A program made the translations under genes and the position numbers. Under the pieces are notes generated by a model. That model saw only the letters and a list, made by a program, of their open reading frames with translations, was not told the DNA's origin and made no database searches. This document shows, piece by piece, positions 48,221 to 62,600 of a stretch of 64,000 bases of DNA (position 1 is its first letter; the number at the start of each line of letters is the position of its first letter). Origin of the DNA: Drosophila persimilis (Eukaryota > Arthropoda > Insecta > Diptera > Drosophilidae); contig NW_020825289.1 of NCBI RefSeq assembly GCF_003286085.1, positions 12,276,001 to 12,340,000 on the forward strand, written 5' to 3'.

Positions 48221-51200
48221 GACAGCCAAAACAAGTTAAAAATCATTGCACTCAATGCAATTGGCGCATTTATAATGCATCAGGAGCGCGTTCGACTCGA
48301 TTCGATTCGATTCGGTTCGGTTCGGTCACTCTTTGGTGGGTCTTTTTTCCACATGTTATTTTTAGCACTCTGACAGTCTGACAGAAACTGAAGGGGCGAG
48401 GCCACACTCACACATACAGAGAGCAAGGGGTGGTTGACAGGCAGGATATTAAGGCTGCCATGTGTCCCTTGTCCCGTGTCCATATGGTGGAGCGTCATAT
48501 CAAAATCAATGCATCAGCCACAACCGTAGCAGAAGGAGCAGCAGAAGGAGCAGCAGCAGGAGCAGCAGCAGGAGTAGGAGTAGCTGAACAACAAAGGTTG
48601 AAATTCCGGTAAATAACCTTTTATGATTGCAGGAGAATCCGCTTATATAAATTAATTCTCTCGCAGCAATTGTAATTAAAAATTCATTTTTCAATCTTTT
48701 TCATCTTCGCCCAGCCCGTCATAAACGACAATGTTAAATGTGCAATTAATTGTTACGCAAATTCTTTGCAAATACGGAAATGGTGCTGGTTTTTCCAGCA
48801 TCCTGCGTTCTGGCTTTAATCGGATTTCTGGTCCCAATGATTTAAGATGCCTTCGGACTTGTCAGAGCCCAGATAAGAAGGTCTCTGGCTCCCGGCTCGT
48901 GCTCTTTTGCTGGCTGGCAACGGCAACCAGCACATTTAAATGCTGTCCACCCACTCAGAGCCGAGTGGCCGCCCCCGTCTGGCCATAATGGACATGTGCC
49001 TGTCATGTTGCCTTTGTCATTGTCGGCGCCATTTGAAGGCGGGGTTCGGGCTCGGGCTCGGGCTCGGGCCAGGGCCATAAATTTATGCATGCAGTGCATA
49101 AAATTCAAATTAAAGGAGCTGCTGCACATCCTGCCAGCGACAAGTACACGTTTTGACACTTTACAACAGGCCAAGTCCCATCCAGGCCAGCATCGGAGCC
49201 CGCAGCCAGGCCAGCAGTCGACTGGGGATCGGGACCGGGACCGTGGACCTTGGGAGTGGGTCCTTAAACGGTATAGTGGTGCTGGTGGGCGGACAGCTGG
49301 GATGTGGGCATCCTGCATTTTGCATCGGGAGCAGCAGCTGGCTCTGCGCTGCAGCAGCTATACTCAAATCGAATGATGCTTTGGCCGGGACCAGAAAAGC
49401 TTAAAGCGCTAGTGCTCCAGTCCTCCGTGTCTGCCATAATCTGCAACCTAATTGATTTCGCCTGACTTTTAAGCTACTTTTCCAACCAAACGGAGAAAAG
49501 CAGCAGCAAAACAAGAAAATAGAGCAGGGGATTGGAGGGCCCTTGTTGGCCCTGTTTGAAGCCAGTTTCGTGCTTATTTTTTCCTCTTTTTTGGCTTTTT
49601 TGGCCACTTTAATTATCTGCTATCTGCTGGTTGGCCTCCTGTCTCCTTCTGTGGGTCCCTGGAGGGGAGCCAAACCAAATTTATGGCTGTCACAATTTTT
49701 AATTATGTTTCCCATTGCCAGATTGAAACCACAAAGGTATCGTAAATTGCACAGCCTTTCCAGCCAAAGACAAAACGGAACAAAGCGAACCGAACCGAAC
49801 CAAACCGAAGCGAAACAACAATGATATTTCCTCATTAAGACCACAACAAAGCAGGCGGCAAAGCAAAAGGAATCTTTTGTGATTTCATGGTTGATCTGCT
49901 TGACCAACTGCTGCTCGATGCCACTTCCACCTCACAATAAGCATTTCAATTGGCCCACGATGAGCCATTCGAGCGGCAGCAATATGAGAGCATATTTTAT
50001 TGCCACTTTGACGAGCAGCAGCCGGAGCAGAGGGATAGGGATGGATGTAGGCTATATAACCTATATTTTCCTACCCCGATTATGACTTTGTAATCCGGAG
50101 TACGTACGGATGTGGGTGTCTGGGTGTCTGGGTGTGTGTGTGTGCATTACGCGGGGAGGGAAAGTGGGAAGCTTCCACTTACTTCATGGCTTTTTCCCAG
50201 CTCCCACTAATTGCCGCTCCCGTAGTCGGGCTGAGTTAAGGATGCCGAGAGCTCTGCAAACATGGCCAAGACAATTTAGCAAACATGCAGCACACAGTGA
50301 GAGAGCGAGCGATAGAGACAAGGAGTGCCGGAGCGAAAGAGAAGGAGAGCGAGTGAGAGTGAGAGGGGGGGGTGGACGGACGGACGGGCAAACATTTCCG
50401 TAAATTACACGCATTTGTCAAAACGAAACAATGGGCAAAGTGTTTATTTGTTTTAGTGAGTGCTTTTGAGCGCAAAAATGACTCGACACAAAAACAGACA
50501 ACGGGGTGGGGCCGTTGGGGATAGGGCTGTTGCAACTTCTAATGGGTTTGCTTGTTGCATAAGTGTGCTGTAGCGCGAAATGTAGAGCAGCTATTATGCA
50601 ACCACATCGCTGACAATACACCCACCATCGATCCAATCCATCGCGATGTGATGTGATGTGATGCGATGCGATGCAGACCAAGGACCATGTGGCGTATACG
50701 CAATGCGAGTAAGCACTTTTCAATTTTCATTAACTGCGGCGGCAAATTACTGGCACAGCCACAGACATTGCCGAGGCACACTTTTTATTTGACAAGCAAC
50801 GGCAACACCACTGCCAACAATCTGCGAGCGAAGATTGAGTCGACAGTCGACGGGACAGATGACACAGAGAAGTCAGGCCCGTCTGGGATGCTATGTGGTC
50901 CAGTGGTTGGCCGCACTTCGTGCTGTTCTGCCGCACTTTTTCGAGCGCTTAATAAATATGTTACTCGGCCTCGGATGTTAAATTTATGGCCAACAATTAA
51001 AATTTCACAATGTTGTTTGCCCTGGCCACACACTCTCTACTCTTTACTCTTCGCTCTGTGCTTGTCGGTATGAGTAAGCCGGGAAGCCAGGAGGCCAGGA
51101 AGCCAGGAAGCCCACCAGCAGCTGCTAGAGCAGCAGCAGGAGCTGGAGCTGGAGCTGGGCCAGCTGATAAGCTTAATCTGCTCACGCTCAACGCCTTCCT

Positions 51201-51933
51201 GGTCGGGTCGCATTGGGTCGGGTCGACGCAGACCAAGCCAGTATCGGCATCCTTAACCATTTGCCTGGCCTGTTGCGGCTTTTATTTATTTGCTTCTGTG
51301 GGGAGCATGGGTAAACCTCGCCACCGCCGGCCTTGGCTCCCCTCAAATTGTATGGCTTTATGAGGTGCTCCCTCACCCCTCACCCCCCACTCCCCTAGCC
51401 GCAACGTCCCTCTGCCACCACAATCTGGGCCAAATAAGAGAGCAGAGGCTTGCATTAAGCCGAACCGAAATCCTCAAGGATGTGGAAGGCGTGTGGGAAG
51501 TGTTGTGCGGTTCAAGCTGCGTGAAATGCCTTCTGATTCTTCCTGTAATGACACTTGCATTCACATCTTGGTCTGTTCTGTATGTAATTTGAATTTGGTG
51601 CCTCGACCTCGGCCTCTCCTTACTTTTTATTTTTATTGCACAAAACAAAATGGAATAAGGGGGAATATGCCAGGCCTGGACCTGGACCTGGCCCCCATGT
51701 TTCCACTTCTTTTTATGGATTTTCTCTTGGCTTCTGGCTGGTGTGCTGCTCCACCACGCATTCTACGTGACTGCCATCAATTTTCAGTGGCATTGCCGCA
51801 TCATTTTGCATACAAACAGGTGAACGAGGGGGCAAGAGAGAGCAGAGCGGATGTCCTTGCGCTCTTAACTCGATTTTGAATTGGTTTAAAAGGCGTCATG
51901 TGCGACGACTGCTGATCACACCTGAAATGGAAA

Positions 51934-51971
51934 GGCGGATGGCAAGGCGGATGGCAAGGCGGATGGCAAGG
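51934..51971. repeat. 12-bp tandem repeat
   Basis: Three perfect copies of GGCGGATGGCAA, followed by a partial copy. It is the only tandem repeat seen with a unit above 8 bp. Confidence 0.85.
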
Positions 51972-53640
51972 CATGAGGGGAACGGGTAGATTCACTGACG
52001 AGTTTTCCCTTTTATGTGTTTGTATGATTATTGCAAGTGTAAATGTGGAAAACCCACAGAAAGCGTGCGTCAGTATGTGGCCATTTATTGTCCTATTTCT
52101 TGTTAGCCTGCCCGTGACAGACTGCTGTCCATCCCTGTGACCGGAGCTGTTGCTGGAGCTCCTGCCGCAGCAGAAGCAGTGCAAATTGATTTTCAATAGC
52201 TGAGTGGTTTTTGATTCAATAAAATGACATACTCAGTTGAGTCTCAGCCAAGTAGCAGACCAGCCAAGGACACTCCCCCCGCCCGACTCGATGTGAGCTG
52301 TCCTGTGCTGTCCTGTGCTTTGCTGTCCTGTCCTGTCAGCTTGCGGTGGAGAAAAGTTTTCGATTTCCTCCAACAACAACTCAATTCACTCGAATGTAAT
52401 TAGGTTCTGACCGACCGTTAACTGGTATGCAGATTCCAGCCTAGCATTCCTTGCCCATCCAGGCAACCTTTTCTCAGTCTCAGCTAGATTGATGATGGTC
52501 AGGACAGGATGGCTGTCAGCCCAAAACCGATTTATTATTATGCGATCAATGGCTAGGTCTGCTTCAAGCTTATCAATCAACATGCATAAAGGGAGTCTAT
52601 CTCCCTACAGCCTACTGCTTCCAAAAGTGCGAAGAGTTCTGAGAAAGAGTGATAGATGGGGGAAAGTCAAGTGAGGCCTACGAAGCTTTTGCGAGCCTGC
52701 TCAGCTAGGCGCATGAATTTCTAATTAAAATCCTGCGCTCCCTCCAGACCCTCACACACACACACAAACACACACACACACACACTCTTTTGACATGCAT
52801 AGATATGAATACATGTGTGCACGTTTACGTGTACATTGGCTGCTATCTGCTTAATTACTTGGTGGACCGACCGGGCGAATTATATGCATAATTTAAAGTG
52901 CATGTGTCCCAAAAGGAGGTCCCACCGTGCCGCCTCCCGGGACTCCTCTCCCAGCTTCCCAGTTCCCGGCTCCAGCTTCCAGGTTCCCTCTTTCTGCTCT
53001 GCAACCCTACCCGGTTCTGGGCAACGCGATTCACACGCAAACTTTTATTGCATTGACAAAGTGGTGCTCCTCCGTCTTTTCCTTGTCCGCCAGCCACTGT
53101 GGGAAATGGAGTGGAAAATATGCGCGACAGAGAGCTTTCCCCCCGTGCAGGATATACGGGTACACATATGAATTTCCCCTTCTTTTTTTGCGGGCCACCA
53201 AAAGGAAATCAAAATATTTCCGCAGCTCAAATTGAAAATTGTCAATTTTCAATTTTTTATTTCTTTCTGTAGCGGTTGCCCATCGACCCACATCCGACCC
53301 CGTCAGGTGGGAGGCGCCCCTGTTTCTGTTTTGGTGTTTTTGCTTGTACATGTGCGAGTATATGTAGGTGTATACTTGTACACAATTGGTTCTGGTTCTG
53401 GTTCTGGTTCTGCCTTTGCTGCCTAATAAAAAATCAATTAACTTGTCCTTGCGCCGTGTTTCGCTCCGTGGGCCATGCCTGCCTGCCTGCCCACCTGCAC
53501 ATGAGTCGCGTTAGTCAATGCCAAGCTTAAGCCAACTTCGGGGATGAAAATCGATGGGTCGCTGGGGCCCGGGTTGTGCCAGGTTGTAGCTTAGCCCGGG
53601 TGCGATAATTGATGTCAAATGCTCCTCACATTTGTCTCTC

Positions 53641-53643
<3 letters not shown>

Positions 53644-53672
<29 letters not shown>
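53644..53672. repeat. (GT)n microsatellite
   Basis: About 14 GT units in the 47-64 kb non-coding stretch. Confidence 0.95.
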
Positions 53673-53673
<1 letters not shown>

Positions 53674-56600
53674 AACAGTTTGAGAGAATCAAGTCGTTAA
53701 TCATATAGGCCAAGGTGTATGTGTGTGTGTCTCCACAGCAGCTCCTGTGAGTGCCACCAATCGACAACGAAACTTAATAATCACCAACTCTGATGGGAAT
53801 AGAAACGTTGAATCGACCTCTCCAAAGTACTATGGCACCAGCACCCGAAAAAGTGGTTAAAATTGATTGACAAGCAACTCCGAAGAAAGTTCTTCAATGT
53901 CAAATTTTCCAAATTAGACGAAAGCCTTTCCGCTCGCGCAAAAAGTCTCGATTTCAGAGACGTTTACTTCATTTTGGTGGCTCCGGCGCCCATTGTACAT
54001 TGGGACGTGCATAATTAGTGGATTGGCAAGGAACAGAAATTGATGGCTGCCACAGAGCGAGGCGTGCATAGCTCTCGGCTCACAGCTCCGCGTTAGGCAG
54101 GAGCTCAGCTCTCGCTGATTGAGTGGCACGGATTAACAAATTCAGAGGCTGCAGGCTGTGACAGCAAACAACAAACATCGGGGCATGGCAATCACAGTGG
54201 TTGCCGCATACTCGTCCTGCGCCACACGAAACACACTCGAGGCGAACAATTTAATTCGTTTGGTAAACAGGACACGGGTTGGAGGTGAGGGTGGAGATGC
54301 TGGAGAGGCTTGTCTGAATAAATAGAGGCAAGTGTTGGACATGACTACGCAGTAAGTAGCAGCAACCACTTCCTGTCATGGCCTAAGCCAAAGCCTTAAA
54401 CGCAACGCGTCGCACCTTGGCTGGAAGGGCATCCTGCTGATTTCATCTGCCCCTCCGACGGTCTCCCCGAGTCTGTCTGAGTCCGCCTGCCACACCTGCC
54501 TGGGGTGTCACTTTGGCCAACACGAAACTTTTAATGCTTCTACCGCTGCCGCTGCCACTGCCACTGCCACCCCCGATGCCGCTGCCTGTGCTTCTTGGTT
54601 GGCAGGGTCGCGGCCATAAAAGTATTCATTTGTCATTGTCAAATGCTGTGCAAGCTGCAGCCGAGGGGGAGAGGACTCCTAGAGACACCTTTTGGTTGCC
54701 TGCCAAATCGCTTTAACCGAAAGCTCTTAAAGCGTTCAACGAGCGGAAGCTGGCGGGGGCACGGGACCAATGCCGTTGGGCTCATTAATATGCAACACCA
54801 ACAGCAGAGTCCGCCCACCGTCTCCAGCCTCCGCCGCATTACTCCTGGCATTGCAACATGGTTTTCAATTATTTAAATTTTCATTAAAATTCTAGCAAAA
54901 AAAAAAATGAAGGTGAAGGAACACTATTCAGCGCAAGGAGCTGCAAAAACCTTCTCCAAACCAATCCCAGACCCAACCCGATTTCAGTTCGTTGCCTTGA
55001 CGAGGAAGACCAGTCGAAGCGGCAGGACCTGGAGCGGGAGTGCCTTGCCAATTTCGTGGCCTACTCGGAAATTTCGAAAAGTGTTAAAATCAGCACAAAG
55101 AGCAGCAGAAAAAGTGAGCGAAGTGGAGGAGCAGACGGAGCAGACGAACCACAGCGAAAACTGCTGAAAATGCAAAGCTTGGCGGAATTTATTAAAAGGC
55201 CAAGCAAAAGAAATTGCAAAATTGCTTTTGATAAAAAAACGAAACCCACGACAGCTGCCACTGGGGACCGCACCGGGGAAGGAGAGAAAGGGGATTTCGC
55301 TGAGTTGCCAATATTGTAAATTGCATAAATGAAGCATTTTCGTTTTCGGTTTTCATCATTTGAATTTCCGTTTACCTGATCTCTCGTGTCATACAATTTG
55401 GCCCTCGAAACTCGAAGTGAGCCGGCAACTTTGCCCCTTCGTCACGCACACGCAGACACGAACGGACAGTCCGGACACTCCGAACACTCTGCGTATACGT
55501 AATAACTTGTGTGAGCAACTCTAAAGACTGGTTTAGGGCCCTGGCCTGGAAGGCGTAATTCCAGTGCCAAGTGCCAATAAGTCAGTTATAAATTTGATGT
55601 AAAATTAAGCAAGCGGCCGGGCTGCAGCCCGACAAATTGCTCGCAAAGACTCGACAGCATCCACGCCACATTGCGCCTGGGCTCTGTCCTCACATGCGGA
55701 CGTGGGGGACGGGACGTGGCAGCTGAAGCTGCAGCTTGTTAGCGTAACGATGCTGATGCCGATGCCCATGCCGATGCCAAACGAGAGCACACACTCGGAG
55801 GGAGATAGAGAGAGCAGTGGAAGAAGTGCGATGTGCTTGCCACACCCGCATGTACATATCTCCGCCTGAGGGTCCTGCAAATAAGTCCTTTCCAGACTCA
55901 TATTTCAGGCATACAGCAAGGCTCCGAGTCTGCCACAAGCAGCACACAAATATTTGCAGCAAGCCAGCCAGCCAGCCAGTTGCTGTGCCTCGGCCATCCA
56001 GCATGCACCATGGTGCACGTGTGTGCAAGTTGTTTGAGGCAGTTGAATAATGCCACAATTTATTGATTAAAGTTGAAACAGTAGGGAGACCAGGTCACGA
56101 CATAATATTACTATATGTTAACTCAGCTCGGTCTCCCTCCAATCCTGCCTACTTCCCTGTCTCGTCTCCGCCTCTTCTCTCCCCCCTTCGATCCCTCCTG
56201 ACAAATTGTTTTCGGTCTAGGTCTGACATATTTATGACGTTGTCCAGGGTCAAACAGTTCTATTTACACTTTCTGTTAGTCACTTCTTTTTATCGATTCG
56301 ATACTTGGAAACTGCTTGGCAATGGCAGTAGCAGTAGCAGTGGCAGTGGCAGTGGCAGTGGCCGTGTAGTGAGTTGCTCAGCAGTTTATTTTCCGAAAGT
56401 TTCGGCTGTTGGAAATTGGAAATTCCGTACAAATTGTATAATTATGTATGGACATGACCATGAAGGTACAATTTCCGATTCTAGCTGGAGCTGGAAAGTT
56501 TCTTCTTCATGGCTGGAAAATCCTTGGCTGAGGAGGGAGCTTGGGAAAGTTTTCAGCTGATTGATTAGACTCAGCTGCTTGCAGCGAAAGCCTAGCCCCC

Positions 56601-59600
56601 TCGGGGATCTTCTAGACATCCTAATCGAATGAAGTTGCAAGCCCTTTGAGGGCTTCTCCATTTATTTGCTCCTCTCGCTTTCCTTTGTTTGCTCCAAATC
56701 GTTGCGATTTGCTTTGTCCTCCTCTGAGGACTGCTCTTCGCTTGTTATCTTTTGTAGCATTAGCGCTTCTTTGGAAATGGATGCGGCAATTAAAAGCCAT
56801 GGGACAGTGTGCACTTTCCACTGCCACTGCCCCCATCACGATACCAACGAGCAGGAATAGCAGCAATCGGTAATCAAATAGTTTGGCCATGGATACACCC
56901 AGCGCGGGATCTGTCCATTCTCCTTTTCTCTGGCGAATGGCTAACGGAACTATATCAATGAACTGGCAGTATCGCGAGACCGAGTCCGCGTCCGTGTCCG
57001 TGTCCGTATCCGATCCCCCATCCTCCATCTGAGAGCCAGTGCCAGTGCCATTAAAACGAAAGCTGATATAACGCGCTACATTCTACCAAATGGAATGTTT
57101 TCATCTTCCTCAGTGGCACTTTTCCATTCCCCTGCTGATGGCATTCACCACCCGTGGGTGCGGTGGGTGAGCCGCCATGTTGGGGTGTAAGTGAAAGAGA
57201 AAGTAGGAAGGAGAGTGTCAAATTTCCGCTTTCAGAACGGCACTGGAGTGGCTGCAGCAGCGGGGGTGCAAACACTCTCCACTAAGCAAACAGTTGTCAA
57301 TTTCTGGCAGTGCAAATATTTTTTCACATCTCGCCTTTTCGCACTCGGAGAGGCTCTCTCGTCCACACTTCTGTTGACTTCTATGCCATTCTTCAGCCGA
57401 ATGCTAATAGTTGTAGTTGCACTTCTTCTGAGCATCTGCCAAGTGGCGCCGTTATTGGATCGGATCCGAGACTCGACTGCAGATATTGGCCGAGTGGGTA
57501 CCCAGGCGAAAGGTGGCGACAAAAGTTGATTGTCAAATAGAAATGCAGCCAAAATCTTTGCCGAAGCCTCCGACGGCTCCAGAGGTAGGCCGCATTTTTC
57601 CTTCAAGAGTCAGTGAGCGAGGGAGAGCGAGAGGGAGCCATTCTCTGGGCGCAACGAGCTATGCAACTCTCGCATTGACAACACATGTTCAAATGTTCAA
57701 GAACAATGGCACTCAAAGGCACTCAACTGGATGTTTGTAAACGTTGCTCAGGCACAAGGACCTCTCTGCCAATGAGCACCACCACCACCACCACCCACAA
57801 CAACAACACGAAAAGGCATCTGCCTGGGAGATAAACGCATATAAGACACAAGCTCAGCCGAGAGAGTGGCTCGAGCAACGAAACAAAAGCTCTAAAATTC
57901 AGTGCAACGCACTCGACAGATGCCCCGCCCTGCCCCTGCCCCAGCCACGCGCCTTCGGGCCAGTGTGTCTCTATGTGGGCAAGTCATTTAGTGCAACACA
58001 GCCCGCTCGGATGCGATGAGGTGCAGCAAGCAGGTCGGTCGCGTTGCAGCCCGGGGAGGCAGCAGCCTGTCAAGCTGGCTGCTGCTTGTTTTTTGTTTTC
58101 TGTGAGATTGTGCGATATCCGGCTTGTGAAGGATGTTTGCTCTGCTGCTTCTGCCACTGCCACCGCCATTGCTTTGGCACGACCCTCCTCCTTGTGCGAC
58201 TAGTGCATGTTAAGTTGCGATTATAGGCTGTTAGTGTTTCTGGCGCAGGCGATGACGAGGATGAGAATGAGGATGAGGATGAGGATGAGGCCCGCCTAAC
58301 CGATGATTGAGCAGCAGGAGGCAGCTACTGTTCCAGCCCTCGCTGCTGCTGCGGCTGCTGCTCTTGCCACAGACAGCAAGCAGATTTGCATTCTCAAGTG
58401 GACCACTGAGGGGCTGACAGAATGTTTGTTCCTGCTGCAGCTTCACAAATGTGGATCAAGTGTGACTGACAAAAGACCCATCAGAGTCCCCACCGAATGC
58501 CATGTGTAGGTCATATGCTCTCCCAGTCAGTGGGTTGGGGCTGCCAAACCAAATCCAAATTAGCATGCTTCCAAATTCTGATTGCTGCCGCTGCTGCTGC
58601 TGCTGCTGCTGCTGAATGCTTATCCAACTCCTGTTGCTGCAATTCATAACGAACTAATTAGGGGCTTAAAAAGTCATCCCCTATCCACACACCGTATTCG
58701 GACGATTATGGTTATTTGTGTGGATGAGCGTGTGGGGTACCATCCTTTGCAATTCATTTAGTAATCGCATTTGGCATTCGAGGTGAATTGTCGATTCGAA
58801 TTTCAATTTATTTGCCTCGTGCCAGTTCATTGTTAATTTCTCAATTTCATTTAGCCCGCTGTGGTCTGTTCTACTGTCAACATAATCGCATTGAGTTGCC
58901 ATTAGTGTGTGACATTAATTAAATTAATCGCCAGCAACAGCAACAGCAGCAGCAAGAAGAGTACGAGTATCAAGCTAACGATTGTGGGAAATGCGTTCAT
59001 GATACAAGCAGAAAATCGAAAATCCAATTAGAGCCAGTCCATCGCTCAGTCAGTCAGACGCTCGGTTAGACAGTTGTCAAAGCCACCGATGAGCCGAGGG
59101 TCCAGTCCACCTCCTCAGCTCGCAGAACTGGCCACTCTATCTGGTCGGAAACAGCGCGGAGGAGCCCGCCGCTTCAGAGGACTATTTCCCAATCAAATCA
59201 TAATAAATAATAGTAAATTAGCCACTATTTGATTTGATGCGCCCTCGAGGCAGTGATTTATGTACTTTCCAGGCGGCTCCTTGGAATTATTGCCCAACCT
59301 TGAGAGTTGAAGTATTGGCCATAATTTCACGGGCAATTTGCCTTCAGCTCCCTTCTCAAACGAAGTCAATTGCGCGTGTGTATCGCTCTCTATTTTTCTA
59401 TATGTACTGCTATGTGTGTGATGTAATTGGATTTAGGTTTGTGGATTAGAGCTGTGGCTGGTATGGACTAGACTGGGTAGCAATCTCGCACTCAACGCCA
59501 CAAAGCCACCACCGGAGTGGGGTGATAGCGACAGCGACGGGGCTGTGGATGTGGATGTGGATGTGGATGTCTGTCAGTTGATTTCGACACGTTTTCCCCA

Positions 59601-62600
59601 CCAGTCAAGGCTCTTGGCCCTGTCCCATTGGCCCACCTCTGCCCCACAGCTGGATAATATGGAAATGAACTTTTGCGACATGTGTGCGGTTTCATTCAAT
59701 TATGTGTAGCAAGTGCATTCATAGTTTATGAGTCATTTATACATGAGATGCTTCAGAACTTCATTTCTCTTTCTGGCTCTCTCGGAGTCTCTCAATCAAT
59801 AAGCACTGATGCATATGGAGATAGTAAACGGCCAGGTTGAATGTGTGAGGGGAGAGGAAATCAGTTTGGTTTTCTCCGTCCTGGGCATTGATTATTTAAG
59901 CCATCTCGGCTGAGTGCTGTGGGCCAATGATCTGTACCGCTTTTATGAAAGTTAAGGCCAAAATCGTATATGCAAAAGGGTAAAAGTTCTTCAAGTCAGG
60001 GCATTGCCTGAGATAACTTGAAGCGAAGCTATGCTTAGTAAAAAGAAGCAATATATATAGGAAAACGACATGCAGGGCAGAGACTGGCCATGAATATTTC
60101 AAGAAATCCAAAGCAGGCACACACACACACTCTCGCCGGCAGAGGAGCCCGCACAGAAGGGCTGGCGTGCTGGGGGCTGAGAAAAGCTAAGAGAGGAACG
60201 CTGGAAAGGAGTCTGCTCTGCTCTGCTTAAGCGCAAACAAATCATACGGCACTCTTGCCGCAACAGACAATTGAAAGTGTGTGGGAGTGCTGGCAGAAAG
60301 GGGCAGGGGGTAGATGCCACAAAGTGCACTCGAGCATCAAGAAATGAAAATACTATTTAAGCCATTTTATCAACATAATCGTAAATCATTTTGCACTTTT
60401 CGCATAAAAGTCGTTGTCGTTGTCGTTGTCGTTGTCATTGTAGTTGTCATTCTCGTTCTCGTTGTTGTTGTAAAACATTGGCTCTTGGTCCTGCTTTTCC
60501 TGTCGCCACAGCCGGCAATAACAGACCAATTGTCTAGTGCATATAATTTGTTATTGGATTTCTGTTCAGTGTTCTTCCACAGCTGCTCCCCCGTCTCCGG
60601 AGTTCGGTGTTGATTTTGCTGGATTTTCCCCATTGTTCCTCTGTGTGCATGTATTTTTAGCTCATCGCTACCCGCTCCGCACTTGGCAGCGCAGTTTTCC
60701 TCCTTTTGTCATACATTTCACGCTCCAGAGGACAGAGGACTGGAAGACCACATCATTATAGATATATGTATGTATTTGTGTGCGTGTGTGTGTGTGTGTG
60801 TGTGTGGCAGGACTCTCACGCACACACTCGGACCCCAGCACGGACACACGTTGCTGGGCACCCATTTATGGCCTGCCTAAGTGGAAATGGAAGCAGTTCG
60901 TGCCTGTGTCTGTGTCTATGCCTGGACCCAAACGCCCACGCCTTGCTCTCTGTATTTTGCCGCTTACTAACAATATGTGTTGAGCTGGCAGCTTATCTAT
61001 GGCAGCACAGCGTCTGGAATAACACTGAAATATTTGTCTGGCGCTCGCAAATGGACGCACGGAAAGCTGCCCAAATTCCCATACATATGTTTATGGGATA
61101 GTTTTCCTTTTCGGCTTTTCCAACTCACAAACACGTGGCCAGGACCAAAAATCATCCAATTAAAATTCCATGCCAATGCGTTGGCCACACGAATCGTTTA
61201 TGGATGGAAAATGGAAAATGCAAAATGAAAAGCAGGGATAAAGTGGAAGTGGAAGAGGAAAAGGCAGAGGCAAAAGACTGAAAGCGTGAACAGTGTTTTC
61301 TTTGTAAATATTTTTGCTAACACCAGCTGCCGTCCCCACCCCTTCTACCGCTCCACCCGCTCCACCCGCTCCCATGGTATCAATGTGTAAACTGTTTGCG
61401 TTCACAGGCAAATGAGCAGCACAGTTAAAGTGAAATGGAACGATAGCTATGCCAGTCACGTAAAGCAGGCCCCCGAAAGCAGTCCCCTAGTAATCGATAT
61501 GGGAGCGATAATTATTGCAATTCAATGGGTGTGTTCAGTAGATGGTTTTCCTCCCAAAGGAGGCCATACAGTAACAAATCTCTACAAAGAGCTACTCTAC
61601 TCTAATTGCTTGTCAAGCAGTTCTTACAAGCCATATCCGAAGACATCACAAGGCACAAACAGATTCATTTTCATCTGATGCACCGTAATCGAATACGACA
61701 GCTCTTTGCTATTATCTGTCTTCCATATAGCACTTCTCGACTCTCATGCCAGCCAGGAGCTGTTTTCATGGGATTAATGTGGAATCGATAGCTTTTTCCT
61801 TCTCAATTTTCAACAAGGAACGGGCTTTGTATCTCTGTTCAATTATGCGTTTCGGCTTGTGGAATCCCTTTCAGCGGTGGCCTAATTTTGCCCTTCCTCT
61901 GATGTGGCGTGAAGAGGCAGAGGCTGAGACCAAAAAATATATAAAGTCAAATTACCGCAGCTGTCTGTGGCACATTTCTTAAGCAGGAAGATGCACAAGG
62001 AGAGCGGATGGGGACGAGCAACTATTTCCTTTTGCCGTAATAAGCGATTTTCCGCTCGTTTTCTATTAAAGGCATTTTCGCATTGCTGCGAATGGCCATA
62101 AGATGGTAGACCCCAAGGCGATTTCTGTGGCTTAAATGCGACACGCCCACACCCAGTCCCACACGCTGTCCCACACCCACACCCACTCAGTGAAACACCC
62201 ATTGAAAGTTCTCTATGTGCGGTAGGTAAAACCTGCAAATGTATAAAAGAAAACGCCACGTTCTGCGCCTTGTGGCTCAATGTGCTGCAAAAACTTTCGG
62301 CCTTGTACCAGTTGCACTTACTGGCACATACTCACTCGCTACTCCGCCCACGGCCGCCACAGTATTTATTGTATTTTCCAACATATTTTCATGTGCCTGG
62401 CAATGGGAAAAGGAAAGGCCGAAGCAGAATTCGGATTCAGAGTGAGAATTGGAATGGGATAAGAACGAGCTAGATCTGCGCTGGGAATTGGGCTGGCTCT
62501 GGCCACACGGCGGCAGTAAAGCTCTCCCATTGCGGACCATGTAACGAGGCTTTAATTGAAACCTAGCTACGTGCATGGAAGTTTTCGGCATAGGAGGAGC

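Noticed and set aside
50997..51363. Overlapping frames on both strands with Ala/Gly/Pro runs
   Set aside because: They come from GCAGGA and GGAAGCCA simple repeats; no start context, domains or splice sites.
51934..51971. Short tandem repeats as a possible CRISPR array
   Set aside because: Units are contiguous without spacers and the genome is eukaryotic.
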